A stretch of 64,000 nucleotides of DNA, taken from assembly GCF_003368325.1 (NCBI RefSeq), contig NZ_CP031466.1:2418001-2482000 (forward strand), in the 5' to 3' direction. The notes under the pieces are model-generated. The model was not told the origin of the DNA, ran no database searches, and saw only the letters and a list, made by a program, of their open reading frames with translations. Below are positions 36,743 through 44,241 of the stretch, in pieces. A program made the position numbers and the translations under genes. Position 1 is the stretch's first letter. Every line of letters begins with the position of its first letter. Source of the DNA: Paraburkholderia caffeinilytica. Lineage in GTDB: Bacteria > Pseudomonadota > Gammaproteobacteria > Burkholderiales > Burkholderiaceae.

Positions 36743-37882
36743 TCAAGCGGCAACCCGCTCGGGCTCGAACGTACTGCGCCGCAGTGCCACGCCGTCCGCA
36801 TCGAACAAGTGACACGCGGAAGGCGGAACGTGAACGCGGATGCGCTCGCCCGATCCGATCGGCGTATCGCCCTCGGCCTTGACGATGAGCGTGCCCGCCT
36901 CGTGATCCGCGTGAATATAGCTGTGCTCGCCGAGCCGTTCGGATAGCACCGTGACGCACTGAATGAACTGCTCGTCGCCGGAGAGACGCAGATGTTCCGG
37001 GCGCACGCCGAGCGTGACGGGCTGGCCGCGCTGAAGACGCTGGCCGTCGACATTCGCCGTCAGCCGCTCACCGCTCCTGGTCAGCGTGACGGCCACCTTG
37101 CCCGCTTCGATCGAATCGACCACGGCATCGATGAAATTCATGCGCGGCGAACCGATGAAGCCCGCCACGAAGCGCGACTTCGGATGGTGATACAACTCGA
37201 GCGGCGCGCCGCTCTGCGCGATGCTGCCGAAGCGCTCGGCGTCCGCGCCTGCGTGCAGCAGCACGATTCTGTCGGCAAGCGTCATTGCCTCAACCTGATC
37301 GTGCGTCACATAGACCACGCTCGCGTTCGCGAAGCGCTGGTGCAGACGAGCGATTTCGACACGCGTCTGGCCGCGCAACGCGGCGTCGAGATTCGACAGC
37401 GGTTCATCGAACAGGAACACACCGGGCTCACGCACGATCGCCCGGCCGATCGCCACACGCTGCCGCTGCCCGCCCGAGAGCGCTTTCGGATAGCGGTCAA
37501 GAAAGGCGTCCAGTTGCAGAATGCGCGCGGCTTCGCGCACCTTCCGGCCGATGACGTCTTTCGGTTGCTTCGCGAGCTTCAGGCCGAACGCCATGTTGTC
37601 GAACACGGTCATGTGCGGAAACAGCGCGTAGCTCTGGAACACCATCGCCACGCCGCGCCCGGCGGCGGGCACATCGTTCATGAGGCGGCCGCCGATGTGC
37701 AGCTCGCCTTCGCTCAGGTCTTCGAGACCGGCGATCATTCTCAGCAGGGTCGACTTGCCGCAACCCGAGGGTCCGAGAAACACGCAGAACTCATGCTGCG
37801 CGATCTCGAGATTCACGCGCCGGATCACCGGCGGATGGTCACCGTACGACTTCTGCACGTTCGTAAGACGAATCGTAGCCAT
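36743..37882 (-). CDS. Sugar ABC transporter ATP-binding protein (UgpC/MsmX type)
   Basis: 379 residues. Walker [12 protein letters not shown]-loop [13 protein letters not shown], signature LSGGQRQR, Walker [14 protein letters not shown]-loop [16 protein letters not shown]; the C-terminal regulatory TOBE-like domain covers about 240-379 ([14 protein letters not shown]). In Bacillus the galactan importer borrows a shared ATPase (MsmX); here a dedicated one opens the operon. AGGAGG precedes the ATG and a LacI-type palindrome abuts it upstream. Confidence 0.95.
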   Translation of the reverse strand: MATIRLTNVQKSYGDHPPVIRRVNLEIAQHEFCVFLGPSGCGKSTLLRMIAGLEDLSEGELHIGGRLMNDVPAAGRGVAMVFQSYALFPHMTVFDNMAFGLKLAKQPKDVIGRKVREAARILQLDAFLDRYPKALSGGQRQRVAIGRAIVREPGVFLFDEPLSNLDAALRGQTRVEIARLHQRFANASVVYVTHDQVEAMTLADRIVLLHAGADAERFGSIAQSGAPLELYHHPKSRFVAGFIGSPRMNFIDAVVDSIEAGKVAVTLTRSGERLTANVDGQRLQRGQPVTLGVRPEHLRLSGDEQFIQCVTVLSERLGEHSYIHADHEAGTLIVKAEGDTPIGSGERIRVHVPPSACHLFDADGVALRRSTFEPERVAA

Positions 37883-37898
37883 GCTGCTTCCTCCTGGA

Positions 37899-37914
37899 TT
37901 TAACCGCTTAAATT
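37899..37914. promoter_or_regulatory. LacI-family operator O1 of the galactan operon
   Basis: ATTTAACCGCTTAAAT, a palindrome with the central CG that LacI-family proteins need. It sits 17 bases before the ATG of the ATPase gene, immediately upstream of its AGGAGG site, where a bound repressor would block the start of the operon. It shares all but one base with the second copy at 37953-37968. Confidence 0.82.
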
Positions 37915-37952
37915 TTTATGAAAAATAAACGGCCAGCTCTTGTGCAGCAGGC

Positions 37953-37968
37953 ATTTAATCGCTTAAAT
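37953..37968. promoter_or_regulatory. LacI-family operator O2 of the galactan operon
   Basis: ATTTAATCGCTTAAAT, centred 54 bp from O1, about five helical turns, suitable for looping by a tetrameric or paired LacI-type repressor. It lies between the divergent ATPase and LacI genes, so it could serve both promoters. Confidence 0.82.
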
Positions 37969-38089
37969 TCGAGTTCGAGGAAAAAAGTCATGGCGAGTGT
38001 CTCCGCTGTGTATTTTTCAGCAAGTTATCAACGTCGCCAGTCGCTTGCAACATTTGAATCACATTCCCTGAATTTGGGATAAACAGAAA

Positions 38090-39106
38090 ATGGTCACCCT
38101 GTCCGAAGTCGCGAAGCGTGCGCACGTTACTGCCGCCACCGTTTCCAATGTCCTGCGCAACCGCGAGAAAGTCCGCCCGGAGACTGCCGAACGCGTGCTC
38201 AAGGCGATCGCCGATCTCGGCTACCGCCCCAATCTGAACGCCCGCGCGCTGGCGGAGGGCCATTCGTCGACCTTGGCCTTGATGTTGTCGAACATCTCGA
38301 ACCCGTTCTACCCCGAGTTCGTGTTGGCCGCCGAGCGAGCGGCACGCAAAGCGGGATACTTCCTGATGGTTTGCAATACTGACGATGATGCGGAGGTCGG
38401 CCGTGCGTATCTGAACCAGATCGCCGGCACACTCGCGGACGGTGTTCTCGTGATGAACACGGACATCAAGTTCAACGAATTGTGCGCGTCGGCCACACAC
38501 AGCGCACCGATCCTGCTGGCGATGTGGGAGCACCCCGAAGCGCCGCCCGCCTTGCCCTGCATCGCCGTGGATTTTGCTCACGCGGGCGCGCTTGCCGCAA
38601 ACCATCTGCTCGAACTGGGTCACCGCGAGATCGGCCTCCTGATCGGCGACGGCTGCGGCGGCTTGCAGGATGCACGCTCCAACGGATTTCGCGCGGTGAT
38701 GCGCGAGGCCGGAATCGAAACCGACGCAGCCGCGGTGCTGCAGATCCGCGACTCGATCGACGCCGGTTACGCCGCCTGCATGCAGTTGATGGCGAACCGC
38801 CCTCACCTCACGGCGATCTTCGCGACCAACGATCTGCTGGCGATCGGCGCGGCACAGGCGTTGATCACGCTTGGCCGCGCCGTGCCGAACGATGTGTCGG
38901 TGATCGGCATTACGGACATTCAGCTGGCGCACCAGGTGCATCCCGCGTTGACGACGGTTGCGATCCAGACGGCCGACGTTGCCGAGTTGTCGATCGAGAG
39001 TCTGATCCGGTTGATCCAGGCGCCCGAACAGCAGCCGTCGATGGTGCTCGCGCCGCCGCCCCAACTCGTCGTCCGCGCTTCGACGGGGCCGCGGCGGGTG
39101 CGTTGA
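38090..39106 (+). CDS. LacI-family repressor of the galactan operon (GanR-like)
   Basis: 338 residues. The N-terminal DNA-binding domain is canonical: VTLSEVAKRAHVTAATVSNVLRNREKVRPETAERVLKAIADLGYRPNLNARALAEG, including the hinge helix. The ligand domain follows (LALMLSNISNPFYPEFVLAAERAARKAGYFLMVCNTDDD; GLLIGDGCGGLQDARSNGF; TAIFATNDLLAIGAAQAL). It is divergent from the galactan operon with two palindromic sites between them, so it very likely represses it and responds to a galactose-containing sugar. Confidence 0.93.
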   Translation: MVTLSEVAKRAHVTAATVSNVLRNREKVRPETAERVLKAIADLGYRPNLNARALAEGHSSTLALMLSNISNPFYPEFVLAAERAARKAGYFLMVCNTDDDAEVGRAYLNQIAGTLADGVLVMNTDIKFNELCASATHSAPILLAMWEHPEAPPALPCIAVDFAHAGALAANHLLELGHREIGLLIGDGCGGLQDARSNGFRAVMREAGIETDAAAVLQIRDSIDAGYAACMQLMANRPHLTAIFATNDLLAIGAAQALITLGRAVPNDVSVIGITDIQLAHQVHPALTTVAIQTADVAELSIESLIRLIQAPEQQPSMVLAPPPQLVVRASTGPRRVR

Positions 39107-39194
39107 GGCGCGAGCCTGCACGTACAGCAGTCCGCGCGGCAGGGCCGTCGCCAAGCCGTCAGGCTTCGCGGCGCAGCGCGCTTCACCCCGCATT

Positions 39195-39230
39195 CAGCAG
39201 AAAATGCTGTGGCGGCGCAAAAAAAACGCG
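39195..39230. promoter_or_regulatory. Conserved upstream block with palindrome CAGCA-N5-TGCTG (copy 2)
   Basis: CAGCAGAAAATGCTG, then GGCGGCGC, an eight-A run and CGCG, about 160 bases before gabD. Nearly identical to 7450-7484 in front of the class III aminotransferase. The aminotransferase and GabD work in consecutive parts of putrescine/GABA breakdown, which makes a shared regulator site the best reading. A terminator role for the upstream lacI gene is the alternative. Confidence 0.5.
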
Positions 39231-39391
39231 CCGCGTACGGTCAAGGGCCCGATGTGATGATTTCATTGACCGCGCCGTACGCGTAGGATCAACGTGTTAA
39301 TCGTCCGCAATCGACCGAATGTGCGCGGCCGCGCCGCCGGATCGATGACTCGCCCTCGCTACGTCCAGGGCAACCCGAAGGAGCAACCTCG

Positions 39392-40864
39392 ATGTCTCTC
39401 GCCTTGACCCGCAAAGAACTGATTCGTCCGCAGAACCTGATCGACGGCAAGTGGATCGACGCCGCCGACGCCGCGCGCTTTCCCGTCACCAACCCGGCCA
39501 CCGGCGAATTGATCGTCGAAGTCGCGAACAGCGGCGCACTGGACGCACGCGCCGCCACCGACGCCGCAGCCCGTGCTTTCCCCGCGTGGCGCGACAAGCT
39601 GCCGCGCGAACGCGCGGAGATTCTGCGCCGCTGGCATGCGCTGATCGTCGCCAATACCGAAGACCTCGCGAAGCTGATGTCGACGGAACAGGGCAAGCCG
39701 CTCGCGGAAAGCCGTGGCGAAGTCGCCTACGGCGCCTCGTACGTCGCCTGGTTCGCCGACGAGGCGACGCGCATCTACGGCGATCTGATCCCCCAGCAAC
39801 AGCGCGGCAAACGCATGAGCGCGGTAAAGGAACCGGTCGGCGTAATCGCGGCGATCACGCCGTGGAATTTCCCGCTGGCGATGATTGCGCGCAAGATCGC
39901 GCCCGCGCTCGCAGCCGGATGCACGGTCGTGGCCAAGCCTGCCGAAGACACGCCGCTCACGGCGCTCGCGCTGGCGGCGCTCGCCCAGGAAGCGGGCTTG
40001 CCGGACGGCGTGCTGAACATGCTGTCGGCTTCGCGTGAACAGGGCATTGCGGCGGTCGCCGACTGGCTCGCCGACGCGCGCGTGCGCAAGATCACGTTCA
40101 CGGGCTCGACGCCGGTCGGCAAGCATCTCGCCCGCGAATCGGCCGGCACGCTGAAGAAGCTGTCGCTGGAATTGGGCGGCAATGCGCCCTTCATCGTATT
40201 CGACGACGCCGATCTCGACGCGGCGGTCACCGGTCTGATGGCCGCCAAGTTCCGCAACGGCGGCCAGACTTGCGTGTGCCCGAACCGGGTCTACGTGCAG
40301 GCGGGCGTGTATGCGCGCTTCGCCGATCTGCTCGCGAAGCGCGTCGGCGCGCTGAAGGTTGCGCCCGCAACCGATCCGGCCGCGCAGATCGGCCCGATGA
40401 TCAACGAACGCGCAATCGACAAGATTGCCCGGCACGTGGAAGACGCCGTCAAACACGGCGCGACCGTGCTGACAGGCGGCAAGCGCCTGACCGAACTCGG
40501 CCCGAACTACTATGCGCCGACCGTGCTGACCGATGCGCAGGACGATATGCTCGTCTGTTGCGAGGAAACCTTTGGACCGGTGGCGCCGCTGTTCCGCTTC
40601 GACGACGAAGCCGAAGCGATCCGCCTCGCCAACGACACGCCGTTCGGCCTCGCCGCCTACTTCTACACGCAGGACGTGCGGCGCATCAATCGCGTTGCGG
40701 GCCAGCTCGAGGCGGGCGTGATCGGTATCAACGAAGGCGCCGTATCGAGCGAAGCGGCGCCCTTCGGCGGAGTGAAAGAATCGGGTTACGGGCGCGAAGG
40801 GTCGAAGTACGGACTCGACGATTACATGTCGATCAAGTACCTGTGCCAGGGCGGGCTGGATTAA
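39392..40864 (+). CDS. gabD: NAD(P)-dependent succinate-semialdehyde dehydrogenase
   Basis: 490 residues, the GabD length. Catalytic Cys294 in FRNGGQTCVCPNR (the CVC pair is typical of GabD), Glu260 in LELGGNAPFIVFDDADLD, and AITPWNFPLAMIARKIAPALAAGCTVVAKPAEDTPLTALAL. The enzyme oxidises succinate semialdehyde, the product of GABA transamination, to succinate for the TCA cycle. It stands alone on its strand with a well-spaced leader containing the CAGCA palindrome. Confidence 0.94.
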   Translation: MSLALTRKELIRPQNLIDGKWIDAADAARFPVTNPATGELIVEVANSGALDARAATDAAARAFPAWRDKLPRERAEILRRWHALIVANTEDLAKLMSTEQGKPLAESRGEVAYGASYVAWFADEATRIYGDLIPQQQRGKRMSAVKEPVGVIAAITPWNFPLAMIARKIAPALAAGCTVVAKPAEDTPLTALALAALAQEAGLPDGVLNMLSASREQGIAAVADWLADARVRKITFTGSTPVGKHLARESAGTLKKLSLELGGNAPFIVFDDADLDAAVTGLMAAKFRNGGQTCVCPNRVYVQAGVYARFADLLAKRVGALKVAPATDPAAQIGPMINERAIDKIARHVEDAVKHGATVLTGGKRLTELGPNYYAPTVLTDAQDDMLVCCEETFGPVAPLFRFDDEAEAIRLANDTPFGLAAYFYTQDVRRINRVAGQLEAGVIGINEGAVSSEAAPFGGVKESGYGREGSKYGLDDYMSIKYLCQGGLD

Positions 40865-40974
40865 GGAGCCGTAGCGGGCTTCATGATCCGCTGCCCGCTG
40901 CGGCGTCTTTGAGGAGACGCCGGTGCGCTAGCGAGGGCGCGCGGTGGGCAGCCGCATCCCCACCATGCCCCAAC

Positions 40975-41829
40975 CTAATGCCCAGGCTTCAGCGCCGCAT
41001 ACGTCCCCGGCGTAATCCCATAGGCCCGCTTGAAAAGCCGGTTGAGATGGCTTTGATCGTAAAAGCCGACGGCCGCAGCAGCGGTCGCCGCACTATGCCC
41101 CGCCGCGAGCATCCGTTTGGCGGCGAGTAGCCGCACCTGCGTCGCATACGCGTGCGGCGGCAGTCCAAACTCCTTGCAGAAGGCTCGCGTGAGGTAATAG
41201 CGGCTCAGCCCCACCAGTTCCGCCAGTTCGTCGACCGGAATATCGCGCGCGTAGTTGGCGGCGACGTACTCGCGCACCTGCGCCATCTTGCGGGCTTCGC
41301 GCCGCGCTTCGCCGAGCTCGTGCCGCGATTGCCCATAGCGCCCGACCAGCATCCCCATCGCTGCCCACCAATTCGCCTGCCGCTCCATCAGCGAGACCGA
41401 GCCGTGTTCGTCGAGACTCGCATGCGCCTTGACCAGCAGACCGGCAAGGTGCGCATCCTGATAGAGTCCCGGCGGAATCAGAAGCGGTTTGTCCGCACGC
41501 GAGTCGGGCGAAAACACGGCGCCCAGCGCGCCCAGGCCCTCCATGTCGAGATAGATGGCGCGGTAATTCCATTCGCGCCCTTCCCACACCTCGCCGCTGT
41601 GGTATTCGCCGGGTCCGAACACGAGCACGCTGCCGGGTCCGGCGACCTCGCTGCCGGTGCGCGTATGGCACTGGCCCGCGCCGGTTTGCGTCATCACAAT
41701 GACGAGCTCGTCGTGCAGATGGCGGTCGAACTTGTGCTCGCCGTAGCGGGCGGTCGCCAGACAGGCGCCGTCGAGCGCGCCGTCTCGCCAGCACACCACT
41801 TCCGGCTCGCTTTTATCCGATGTGTCCAT
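40975..41829 (-). CDS. AraC-family regulator with cupin sensor domain
   Basis: 284 residues from the ATG at 41829 (GGGAG site). N-terminal cupin-type ligand domain about 20-115 (FDRHLHDELVIVMTQTGAGQCHTRTG, VFGPGEYHSGEVWEG), C-terminal double helix-turn-helix about 180-284 (IPVDELAELVGLSRYYLTRAFCKEFGLPPHAYATQVRLLAAKRML; AAAVGFYDQSHLNRLFKRAYGITPGTY). The AlaX-like gene starts upstream and ends 30 bases before it on the same strand. The ligand and targets are not known; regulators of this shape often control amino-acid exporters. Confidence 0.9.
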   Translation of the reverse strand: MDTSDKSEPEVVCWRDGALDGACLATARYGEHKFDRHLHDELVIVMTQTGAGQCHTRTGSEVAGPGSVLVFGPGEYHSGEVWEGREWNYRAIYLDMEGLGALGAVFSPDSRADKPLLIPPGLYQDAHLAGLLVKAHASLDEHGSVSLMERQANWWAAMGMLVGRYGQSRHELGEARREARKMAQVREYVAANYARDIPVDELAELVGLSRYYLTRAFCKEFGLPPHAYATQVRLLAAKRMLAAGHSAATAAAAVGFYDQSHLNRLFKRAYGITPGTYAALKPGH

Positions 41830-41859
41830 GGGTGGCTCTCCCGGGATGCCCTTCAAACG

Positions 41860-42573
41860 TCAAACCAGTTCTATTCTCACCCGGCGATTGCGACGCCCCT
41901 TGTTTTCTATCTTCACGATGCGGATCGGTCTCGATTGCGCCGTGTTGGTCAGATGCGTGCCGCCGCAAGCCTGCCGGTCGAGGTCGCCGATTTCGACGAT
42001 CCGTACCGTGCCGTCGGAGGTCGGCGGCGGCGCCACCGAGAGGCTGCGGATCAGACCCTGGGTCGCCTTGGCCTCCGATGCGCTGACGTAGTAGGTGCGC
42101 ACGTCCATGGCGCTGCGGATCACCTCGTTGGACGGCTCCTCCAGCAGACGCAGCGCGTCGTTATCCGCCTCGGGCAGATCGAAGTCCATGCGGGCGGTGC
42201 CGTCGGCATTGATCTGCGCGCCGGTCACGAGCGCGCCGGCGAAGCGCTGGTAGACGAGGGCATTGAGAATATGGGTGGCCGTGTGAAGCTGGGCGACGGT
42301 GGCGCGCCGGGCCGCGTCGACGGCCACGTGAACATCGCCGTTCAATTCGAGCGGCTCGTCGAGCAGATGCCAGAGCATGCCGCCTTCCGGTGCGACGCCG
42401 GTAATGCGGACGGCGCCCTGCGCGTGCGTCAGGGTCGCGGCATCCGAGACCTGGCCTCCGCCGCCCGGGTGCAAGGCCGAGCGGCCCAGCACGACGGCGC
42501 CGGGCCGGGAGGCGATCACGCTCGTTTCGAACTCGAGTAAATCCGGCTGCTCATGGCAAAGATAGTGCGCCAC
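41860..42573 (-). CDS. Alanyl-tRNA editing protein, AlaX type
   Basis: 237 residues. Free-standing editing domain of AlaRS: zinc ligands His97 and His101 in HTATHILN and Cys203 and His207 in CGGTH. The N-terminal beta-barrel part (LHPGGGGQVSD) classes it with the longer AlaX forms. It hydrolyses Ser-tRNA(Ala) or Gly-tRNA(Ala) in trans. It precedes the AraC gene on the same strand. Confidence 0.9.
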   Translation of the reverse strand: MAHYLCHEQPDLLEFETSVIASRPGAVVLGRSALHPGGGGQVSDAATLTHAQGAVRITGVAPEGGMLWHLLDEPLELNGDVHVAVDAARRATVAQLHTATHILNALVYQRFAGALVTGAQINADGTARMDFDLPEADNDALRLLEEPSNEVIRSAMDVRTYYVSASEAKATQGLIRSLSVAPPPTSDGTVRIVEIGDLDRQACGGTHLTNTAQSRPIRIVKIENKGRRNRRVRIELV

Positions 42574-42730
42574 CTTGATGTCCCCGCATGGAATGACTGA
42601 TTACGCCTAGCATACTCAGTCCCATGGGAGGTCGTCTTGGTTAAAAATGCCCTGCTCAGCCGGGGCCGGACCATAGCCGCCCCGTTTCTTCACGTCGGGC
42701 GGCATGCTGCAGGCGAGCCGCCCGGTCCGC

Positions 42731-42779
42731 GTGCGGCGTGCGGCGTGCGGCGTGCGGCGTGCGGCGTGCGGCGTGCGGC
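42731..42779. repeat. Heptanucleotide tandem repeat (seven exact units)
   Basis: Seven exact copies of GTGCGGC followed by a partial eighth, ending seven bases from the stop codon of the HrpF/NolX-repeat gene. It does not code in the neighbouring gene, so length changes would alter only the 3' end of the transcript. The wider 42574-42785 gap has no gene. Confidence 0.9.
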
Positions 42780-42785
42780 GTGCGA

Positions 42786-43616
42786 TCAGACGGACAGCGT
42801 CTGCTGAAGGTTCAGATCGGGCGAATTGAACGCCAGATCCGTGTTCAGGTTCGGCAAATTGAACGAACCGTTGCCGGACGCCGTCTGGTCGAGGCCGCCT
42901 TGCGCGGCCCACTGGAAGTTGCCCACGCCGGAAATGCCGTCCGCACCGGACACATCGTGCGTCTCGATCTGCTTGTAGACGTCCGGATTCTGCAGCATGT
43001 ACGACGCCGCGGCGGACACATCGGACGGAGTGCCGGCCGGCGGGTTGTTGGCGAGCTGGTAGAGCTGGTCCGGATCGAGCGACGAGATGCCGTTCTGGCT
43101 CATGTAGCTCGACAGCGCGCCGGCCGCGCTTTGCGTGTCCATCATCGCGCCTTGGGTAGTGGTCGAATTCATCGTATCGGTCGTGCTCGGCGACGGCTCG
43201 CTATCGAGCCCGCCTTGCGCGGCCCACTCGAAGTTGCCCACGCCGGAAATGCCGTCCGCACCGGACACGTCGTGCGTCTCGATCTGCTTGTAGACATCCG
43301 GATTCTGCAACATGTACGCCGCTGCCGACGACACGTCGGGCGGCGTGCCCGCCGGCGGATTGTTGGCCAGCTGATAGAGCTGATTCGGATCGAGCGACTT
43401 GATGCCGTTCTGGTTCATGTAGCTGGCGAGCGTGCCCGACGCGTTCTGCGCCATCGCATTCTGTCCCACCGACGAGGAACTCTGCTGCAGCGCCTGGTTG
43501 ATCATCGCATCGACTTGCTGCTCCAACTGCTGGATGGACTGGTCTTCCGAAGAGAACGAAGAGTCGAAGCTGGGTGTGGCAAGACTGGAGACGGTGTCGT
43601 TGGCGATAGCGGTCAT
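42786..43616 (-). CDS. HrpF/NolX-type repeat protein, likely type III secreted
   Basis: 276 residues from the ATG at 43616 with a strong AGAGGAC site; an upstream in-frame start at 43655 has none. Two near-identical repeats cover about 61-138 and 165-243. Each contains LxSYMxQNGIxSLDPxQLYQ, NNPPAGTPxDVS, YMLQNPDVYKQIETHDVSGADGISGVGNFxWAAQGG. This is the pattern of the N-terminal repeats of HrpF (Xanthomonas), NolX (rhizobia) and PopF (Ralstonia), T3SS translocon proteins, from my memory of those families. The long C-terminal hydrophobic part of HrpF is absent: the protein is only repeats, Ser/Gln/Asn-rich, acidic, without Cys. A perfect hrpII box lies 119 bases upstream. Confidence 0.72.
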   Translation of the reverse strand: MTAIANDTVSSLATPSFDSSFSSEDQSIQQLEQQVDAMINQALQQSSSSVGQNAMAQNASGTLASYMNQNGIKSLDPNQLYQLANNPPAGTPPDVSSAAAYMLQNPDVYKQIETHDVSGADGISGVGNFEWAAQGGLDSEPSPSTTDTMNSTTTQGAMMDTQSAAGALSSYMSQNGISSLDPDQLYQLANNPPAGTPSDVSAAASYMLQNPDVYKQIETHDVSGADGISGVGNFQWAAQGGLDQTASGNGSFNLPNLNTDLAFNSPDLNLQQTLSV

Positions 43617-43734
43617 GGAGTCCTCTGCAAGGAAAGATAGACCGCCATCGGTCAAGCGAGTGCGAAACGCAACACTGCGGCGGTCCGGAGTCGTCTAATG
43701 CTAATTGGGCCGACCAGGCCGGTTTCGGTCCACG

Positions 43735-43758
43735 CGAAAAGCGGGCTGAAAATGCGAA
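43735..43758 (-). promoter_or_regulatory. hrpII/PIP-type box upstream of the HrpF/NolX-repeat gene
   Basis: Read on the minus strand it is TTCG-N16-TTCG (CGAA at 43735-43738 and 43755-43758 on the plus strand), the exact site bound by HrpB of Ralstonia. On the same strand, 31 bases after the box, a TAGCAT element fits the YANNNT -10 motif at the spacing known for PIP-box promoters. The gene's ATG follows 119 bases after the box. Confidence 0.72.
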
Positions 43759-43830
43759 GCCATGTCCGTGCGCGAGGAAATACGCGGCATCCGAAGCGAG
43801 ACGTTGACGACCGAGCCCGCGTGCCGCGCA

Positions 43831-44241
43831 TCACTGGACCTGTGCGGCGCCGCGTGCGGCCTGTCCCTCGCAGTACGCCAGATATTTATCGTAGGCCTGC
43901 TGCGGCGGCGTTTTGGCGTACTGCCCGTACAGACGGTCGACAAAGGTGGTCAGTTCCGCCTGCGCGTACAACTGCCGTTCAATCGGCATCGCCGCCGCCA
44001 CGCGCTGCGCCTTGCGCAACTCGTCTTCTTTGCTGACGCCCGCATCGCGATCCTGCGCGATCAGCTTCGCGTTGTTCGCCCGCGTCGTGCAGACCTGTGT
44101 CATCGCCGACGAAGCCTGTGCATGCGCGGACAGCGGGCTTAGCGCCGCAGCCGATGCGACCACCAGCACGGTCACGGCCATGCCCCGTGCGAATGGCAGA
44201 AAGGGGGCGCGTAGTGAGTCGCTTCGGGTTACGACGATCAT
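43831..44241 (-). CDS. Small exported hypothetical protein, two-cysteine type
   Basis: 136 residues from the ATG at 44241, which overlaps the stop of the JmjC-domain gene (ATGA). A signal peptide with a long n-region is visible (cleavage likely after LSAHAQA). The mature part is helical with one Cys near the start (TQVCTTRAN) and one near the end (LAYCEGQ), plus VDRLYGQYAKTPPQQAYDKY. It resembles the small protein at 29839-30168 in plan. It is the third gene of the methyltransferase/JmjC operon and so probably under the same hrpII box. The function is unknown. Confidence 0.65.
   Translation of the reverse strand: MIVVTRSDSLRAPFLPFARGMAVTVLVVASAAALSPLSAHAQASSAMTQVCTTRANNAKLIAQDRDAGVSKEDELRKAQRVAAAMPIERQLYAQAELTTFVDRLYGQYAKTPPQQAYDKYLAYCEGQAARGAAQVQ

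Noticed and set aside
42616..42912. Minus-strand frame with HAARRTPHAARRT repeats
   Set aside because: Translation of the heptanucleotide repeat; it overlaps the HrpF/NolX-repeat gene in another frame.
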